DNA of 64,000 nucleotides from Pseudomonas asturiensis. GTDB lineage: Bacteria; Pseudomonadota; Gammaproteobacteria; Pseudomonadales; Pseudomonadaceae. This document shows, one piece after another, positions 60,677-64,000 of the stretch. The stretch is from the NCBI RefSeq assembly GCF_900143095.1, contig NZ_FRDA01000017.1, positions 62,001 to 126,000 on the forward strand. The letters are read 5' to 3'. The number at the start of each line of letters is the position of its first letter. The first letter of the stretch is position 1. A program made the position numbers and the translations under genes. The notes under the pieces are model-generated. The model saw nothing but the letters and a program-made list of their open reading frames with translations, was not told the origin of the DNA and did no database searches.

Positions 60677-61888
60677 ATGACTCAGGAATGGGATGCAGGT
60701 CGGCTCGACAGCGACCTTGAAGGCGTGGGCTTCGATACCCTCGCCGTACGTGCCGGGCAACACCGCACGCCGGAAGGCGAGCATGGCGACCCGATGTTCT
60801 TCACGTCCAGCTACGTGTTCCGCACGGCCGCCGACGCGGCCGCGCGTTTCGCCGGTGAAGTGCCAGGCAACGTTTACTCGCGTTACACCAACCCGACCGT
60901 GCGCTCCTTCGAAGAGCGCATGGCGGCGCTGGAAGGCGCAGAGCAGGCTGTCGCCACCGCAACCGGTATGGCGGCGACCCTGGCGGTTGTCATGAGTCTG
61001 TGCAGTGCCGGCGATCACGTTCTGGTGTCGCGCAGCGTATTCGGTTCGACCATCAGCCTGTTCGACAAGTACTTCAAGCGTTTCGGTATCGAGGTGGACT
61101 ACGTGCCGCTGGCGGACCTGAGCGGTTGGGATGCGGCGATCAAGGCCAACACCAAAATGCTGTTTGTCGAGTCGCCGTCCAACCCGTTGGCTGAGCTGGT
61201 GGACATCGCCGCGTTGGCAGAAGTCGCCCATGCCAAGGGCGCGATGCTGATCGTCGATAACTGCTTCTGCACGCCGGCGTTGCAACAGCCGCTGTCGCTG
61301 GGCGCAGACATCGTCGTGCATTCGGCGACCAAGTTCATCGACGGCCAGGGTCGTTGCATGGGCGGTGTGGTTGCCGGCCGTAGCGAGCAGATGAAGGAAG
61401 TGGTCGGGTTCCTGCGTACGGCCGGGCCGACCCTGAGCCCGTTCAATGCCTGGATCTTCCTCAAGGGCCTCGAAACCCTGAACCTGCGCATGCGCGCTCA
61501 TTGCGCCAATGCTCAGGCGCTGGCCGAGTGGCTGGAGCAGCAGGAGGGCATCGAGAAGGTCCACTACGCCGGTCTCAAGAGCCATCCTCAGCATGAGCTG
61601 GCCCAGCGTCAGCAGAAGGGTTTCGGCGCAGTCGTGAGTTTCGAGGTCAAGGGCGGCAAGGATGGCGCGTGGCGCTTCATCGATGCCACGCGACTGATCT
61701 CCATCACCGCCAACCTGGGTGACACCAAAACCACCATCACTCACCCGAGCACCACGTCTCATGGTCGTCTGGCACCGCACGAGCGCGAAGCGGCCGGGAT
61801 ACGTGACAGCCTGATCCGCGTGGCGGTAGGGCTGGAAGATGTCGCAGACCTGCAGGCCGATCTGGCGCTGGGCCTGGCGGCCTTGTGA
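60677..61888 (+). CDS. metZ: O-succinylhomoserine sulfhydrylase
   Basis: A 403-residue PLP enzyme that makes homocysteine directly from O-succinylhomoserine and sulfide, the route used by pseudomonads. SSYVFRTAADAAARFAGE and YSRYTNPTVRSFEER near 60-80, ATATGMAATLAVV (binding the PLP phosphate), VDNCFCTPALQQPLSLGADIV, and the PLP Lys in VHSATKFIDGQGR near 219. It is the last step of sulfur assimilation into homocysteine. The SDR gene overlaps its stop by four bases. Confidence 0.95.
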   Translation: MTQEWDAGRLDSDLEGVGFDTLAVRAGQHRTPEGEHGDPMFFTSSYVFRTAADAAARFAGEVPGNVYSRYTNPTVRSFEERMAALEGAEQAVATATGMAATLAVVMSLCSAGDHVLVSRSVFGSTISLFDKYFKRFGIEVDYVPLADLSGWDAAIKANTKMLFVESPSNPLAELVDIAALAEVAHAKGAMLIVDNCFCTPALQQPLSLGADIVVHSATKFIDGQGRCMGGVVAGRSEQMKEVVGFLRTAGPTLSPFNAWIFLKGLETLNLRMRAHCANAQALAEWLEQQEGIEKVHYAGLKSHPQHELAQRQQKGFGAVVSFEVKGGKDGAWRFIDATRLISITANLGDTKTTITHPSTTSHGRLAPHEREAAGIRDSLIRVAVGLEDVADLQADLALGLAAL

Positions 61889-62703
61889 CTGACGATGTGA
61901 GCAGCGGCGCGAGTGAGGGCATGAGCGACGACTGGGCGATGAAATTCTCCAGCACCCATAACGGTCGTGTGGCGCTGGTTACCGGCGCTGCACGGGGTAT
62001 CGGCCTGGGTATCGCAGCCTGGCTGATCGCCGAAGGCTGGCAGGTGGTGCTGACGGATCTGGACCGCATCCGTGGTTCGAAAGTGGCCGATGTGCTGGGC
62101 GAAAATGCGTTGTTCATCGCCATGGATGTCGCCAGCGAGGAGCAGGTTGCAGCAGGGGTGGCCGAGGTGCTCAGGCGCTTCGGTCGGCTGGATGCGCTGG
62201 TGTGCAATGCGGCGATTGCCGATCCGCACAACACCACACTGGAAAGCCTTGAGCTGTCGCACTGGAATCGCGTGCTTGGCGTCAATCTTGGCGGGCCCAT
62301 GCTGCTGGCCAAGCATTGTGCCCCTTATTTGCGCGCTCACTGCGGCAGCATCGTAAACCTGACCTCGACCCGCGCCAGGCAGTCCGAGCCCGATACGGAG
62401 GCTTATGCGGCCAGCAAGGGAGGGTTGATGGCTCTGACTCACGCGCTGGCCATCAGTCTGGGGCCGGAGATTCGTGTCAACGCGGTCAGCCCTGGCTGGA
62501 TCGACGCGCGCGATCCGTCATTGCGACGCGCTGAACCTTTGTCAGAGGCTGATCACGCGCAACACCCAGCGGGCAGGGTGGGTACGGTGGAAGACGTCGC
62601 GGCAATGGTGGCGTGGTTGCTTTCCCGTAATGCCGGGTTTGTCACCGGGCAGGAATTCGTTGTCGATGGTGGCATGACCCGAAAGATGGTGTACGCCGAG
62701 TAG
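61885..62703 (+). CDS. SDR-family oxidoreductase
   Basis: A 272-residue classical short-chain dehydrogenase. TGAARGIGLGI is the coenzyme motif near residue 35, LVCNAAIADP the NAG-type motif near 108, Ser in NLTSTRARQS, Tyr and Lys in EAYAASKGG near 175, and NAVSPGWIDAR. The Asp-Leu-Asp after the second beta strand (LTDLDRIRG) suggests NAD. It starts at GTG 61885 (GTGA with metZ) or at ATG 61921. The substrate is unknown; the metZ link is conserved in Pseudomonas. Confidence 0.88.
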   Translation: MTDDVSSGASEGMSDDWAMKFSSTHNGRVALVTGAARGIGLGIAAWLIAEGWQVVLTDLDRIRGSKVADVLGENALFIAMDVASEEQVAAGVAEVLRRFGRLDALVCNAAIADPHNTTLESLELSHWNRVLGVNLGGPMLLAKHCAPYLRAHCGSIVNLTSTRARQSEPDTEAYAASKGGLMALTHALAISLGPEIRVNAVSPGWIDARDPSLRRAEPLSEADHAQHPAGRVGTVEDVAAMVAWLLSRNAGFVTGQEFVVDGGMTRKMVYAE

Positions 62704-62756
62704 TTCCACGTTCGGGTAGGTGAGCGGGTGTGTTTGGCGGTTGATGTGCGGAGTGC

Positions 62757-62786
62757 GATTGAAGCGTTTTTAAAAAAACTTCAATC
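62757..62786 (+). terminator. Inverted repeat after the SDR gene
   Basis: GATTGAAG/CTTCAATC, a perfect eight-base inverted repeat, with a TTTTT/AAAAA core that can extend the stem. It lies just before the tRNA promoter. As an AT-rich stem without T-run it is a weak terminator candidate. Confidence 0.4.
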
Positions 62787-62792
62787 AGGCTA

Positions 62793-62821
62793 TTGACTTA
62801 GGTTCGTTAGGTGCGTAAATT
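62793..62821 (+). promoter_or_regulatory. Sigma70 promoter of the tRNA operon
   Basis: TTGACT, exactly 17 bases and TAAATT, followed by a GC-rich discriminator (CGCGGCC) before the likely transcription start. GC-rich discriminators are typical of stringently controlled stable-RNA promoters. Confidence 0.85.
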
Positions 62822-62842
62822 TCGCGGCCTCAACGAAGCAAA

Positions 62843-62918
62843 GGGTGATTAGCTCAGCTGGGAGAGCAGCTGCCTTACAAGCAGCGGGTCGGCGGTTCGA
62901 TCCCGTCATCACCCACCA
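62843..62918 (+). tRNA. tRNA-Val (anticodon TAC)
   Basis: A 76-base tRNA with acceptor GGGTGAT/ATCACCC, D-arm AGCTCAGCTGGGAGAGC, anticodon loop CTTACAA, T-arm GGTTCGATCC and encoded CCA. Confidence 0.97.
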
Positions 62919-62983
62919 TCGTTGAGTTTGAAAGCTGATACACGAGGGCTTTCAAAGTTGAATCGGACGCAAGTCCACACTGC

Positions 62984-63060
62984 GCAGCGGTAGTTCAGTC
63001 GGTTAGAATACCGGCCTGTCACGCCGGGGGTCGCGGGTTCGAGTCCCGTCCGCTGCGCCA
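62984..63060 (+). tRNA. tRNA-Asp (anticodon GTC), copy 1
   Basis: A 77-base tRNA: acceptor GCAGCGG/CCGCTGC, anticodon loop CTGTCAC (GTC), T-arm GGTTCGAGTCC, discriminator G and encoded CCA. The same transcript as tRNA-Val, spaced by 65 bases. Confidence 0.97.
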
Positions 63061-63175
63061 TATTTGTACAGATTCGGTTAGCCGGGTCTGAGGATTGAAC
63101 GGCTCAAGTCATTCACCCTGATGTACAGGAAACAAACTACCGAAGGTTTGTTTCAAACAGGTTTACAAGCGATAC

Positions 63176-63252
63176 GCAGCGGTAGTTCAGTCGGTTAGAA
63201 TACCGGCCTGTCACGCCGGGGGTCGCGGGTTCGAGTCCCGTCCGCTGCGCCA
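63176..63252 (+). tRNA. tRNA-Asp (anticodon GTC), copy 2
   Basis: Identical over 77 bases to the copy at 62984. The 115-base spacer between the two holds a perfect AAACAAAC/GTTTGTTT hairpin (63130-63153). Confidence 0.97.
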
Positions 63253-63291
63253 TACAAAGCTTCAAGGCCCTTGAACTCCTTGAAGCAACAG

Positions 63292-63317
63292 AAAAGCGAC
63301 CTTAGGGTCGCTTTTTT
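63292..63317 (+). terminator. Rho-independent terminator of the tRNA operon
   Basis: AAAAGCGACC/GGTCGCTTTT with a four-base loop and a T-run, 40 bases after the second tRNA-Asp. Confidence 0.9.
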
Positions 63318-63472
63318 GTTGCCTGCAATTTACTGCGTTCATTGAGTGTGACGCGCCTTGTATCGAATCCTTTCGAGCTGCGCGTTGATCCTGCGCCAGC
63401 CTTGTTGCAGACTTGTCGCCATTTTCCAGTTTGCAGTCTTGCTGGCAGTCATTTCCTTGCTCAGGATTATCG

Positions 63473-64000
63473 ATGCTTAAGTTACTGAACGTGCGTACCG
63501 CCTGCGGTGTGTCAATGCTGCTCCTGGCTGCCGGCTGTTCATCGCCCAAGCAGGCGGTCTATGACCACGAGCACTTTGACGATGCCGGGACGTTCTCTCG
63601 CAGTTATCCGGCAACCGACGTGTCGTCCTGTGAGGCCGGGCGTCGTGCCCTGTTGAGTCAGGGCTACATCATCACCAGCAGCGACCCGAAGATGATCAGC
63701 GGACGCAAGAGCTTCCAGCAAACGGGCGAGACGCACATCGAGATCAGCTTTAACCTGGTCTGTGCGGCCGACGTAACGGCGGGCAGCTCGACCATGTTCG
63801 CCAATGCCCTGCAAGACCGCTATGCACTGAAGAAAACCAATAACTCCGCCAGCCTTGGCGTCGGGGTGCTGGGATCGGTGTCGATGCCCATTGGCTCCAC
63901 CGATGATTCGATGGTCAAGGTGGCCAGCGAGACGGTTGCCTCGGCCAAGTTCTACGAGCGTTTTTTTGGGCTGGTGGAAAACTTCCTGCCGCCGGAAGTG
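63473..64000 (+). CDS. DUF2242 lipoprotein, 5' part
   Basis: The first 176 codons of a lipoprotein cut by the window end. Signal with lipobox LLLAAGCSS (Cys near residue 22), then SPKQAVYDHEHFDDAGTFSR, SSCEAGRRALLSQGYIIT and RKSFQQTGETHIEISFNLVC, the DUF2242 core. The ATG starts MLKLLNVRTACG after a TCAGGAT. Function unknown. It reads rightward from behind the tRNA terminator, so it has its own promoter within 63318-63472, not identified. Confidence 0.85.
   Translation, partial: MLKLLNVRTACGVSMLLLAAGCSSPKQAVYDHEHFDDAGTFSRSYPATDVSSCEAGRRALLSQGYIITSSDPKMISGRKSFQQTGETHIEISFNLVCAADVTAGSSTMFANALQDRYALKKTNNSASLGVGVLGSVSMPIGSTDDSMVKVASETVASAKFYERFFGLVENFLPPEV

Noticed and set aside
62984..63252. 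Duplicated tRNA-Asp as a possible integration (att) scar
   Set aside because: No integrase or mobile gene lies nearby, and both copies are complete with an intact operon promoter and terminator.

Overview
The window is a chromosomal segment of a fluorescent Pseudomonas, most likely of the P. syringae / P. fluorescens lineage. The evidence is gene order and protein content: from memory of P. aeruginosa PAO1, the blocks here match PA2811-PA2817 (ABC exporter, GST, fadE), PA2984-PA2954 (comEC to a DUF1285 gene) and PA3116-PA3107 (asd-like gene, fimV, truA, trpF, accD, folC, dedD, cvpA, purF, metZ). No prophage, insertion sequence, integron or CRISPR array was seen. Almost all of it is core genome.

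Region 1 (1-10.2 kb): the end of a polyphosphate:AMP phosphotransferase gene, then a leftward type I secretion operon (TolC-like, LapB-like ABC transporter, LapC-like fusion protein) with a ChrA-type transporter gene behind it. Divergent from the operon is a compact RTX adhesin (1070 aa) with a LapA-type retention module, an EPPV-rich spacer, a von Willebrand A domain and a C-terminal RTX signal. The exporter and its cargo form the accessory part of the window. The cargo lacks the di-alanine LapG cleavage motif.

Region 2 (10.3-24.6 kb): a DUF454 protein, a UPF0149 protein, recQ, slyA (with a SlyA-type palindrome inside its own promoter), a second FimV-like protein, a PA2817-like protein, fadE, a GST, a YadGH-type ABC exporter and comEC.

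Region 3 (24.7-46.7 kb): envelope and lipid genes. exbB-exbD-lpxK-trm112-kdsB-murB run rightward and seem to have lost the ptpA gene between kdsB and murB, leaving a 12-codon ORF. rne runs leftward from a clear sigma70 promoter with a leader of about 650 nt. It is followed by rluC-HAD-sppA, maf (leftward), and yceD-rpmF-plsX-fabD-fabG-acpP-fabF-pabC-mltG-tmk-holB-pilZ-tatD. A minus-strand sRNA that I take to be RgsA follows tatD.

Region 4 (46.8-62.7 kb): LysE-type exporter, TetR regulator, DUF4823 lipoprotein, DUF1285 protein, an Asd-like protein without the catalytic cysteine, fimV, truA, trpF, accD, folC, dedD, cvpA, purF, metZ and an SDR. Region 5 (62.7-64 kb): a tRNA operon (Val-Asp-Asp) with its own promoter and terminator, then a DUF2242 lipoprotein cut by the window end.

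The most interesting non-textbook signals are the LapG-resistant-looking vWA/RTX adhesin, the slyA operator, a small ORF whose stop overlaps the acpP ribosome binding site, a three-way-junction RNA candidate downstream of murB, the kdsB-murB mini-ORF, the rne leader, and the cysteine-less Asd paralogue.
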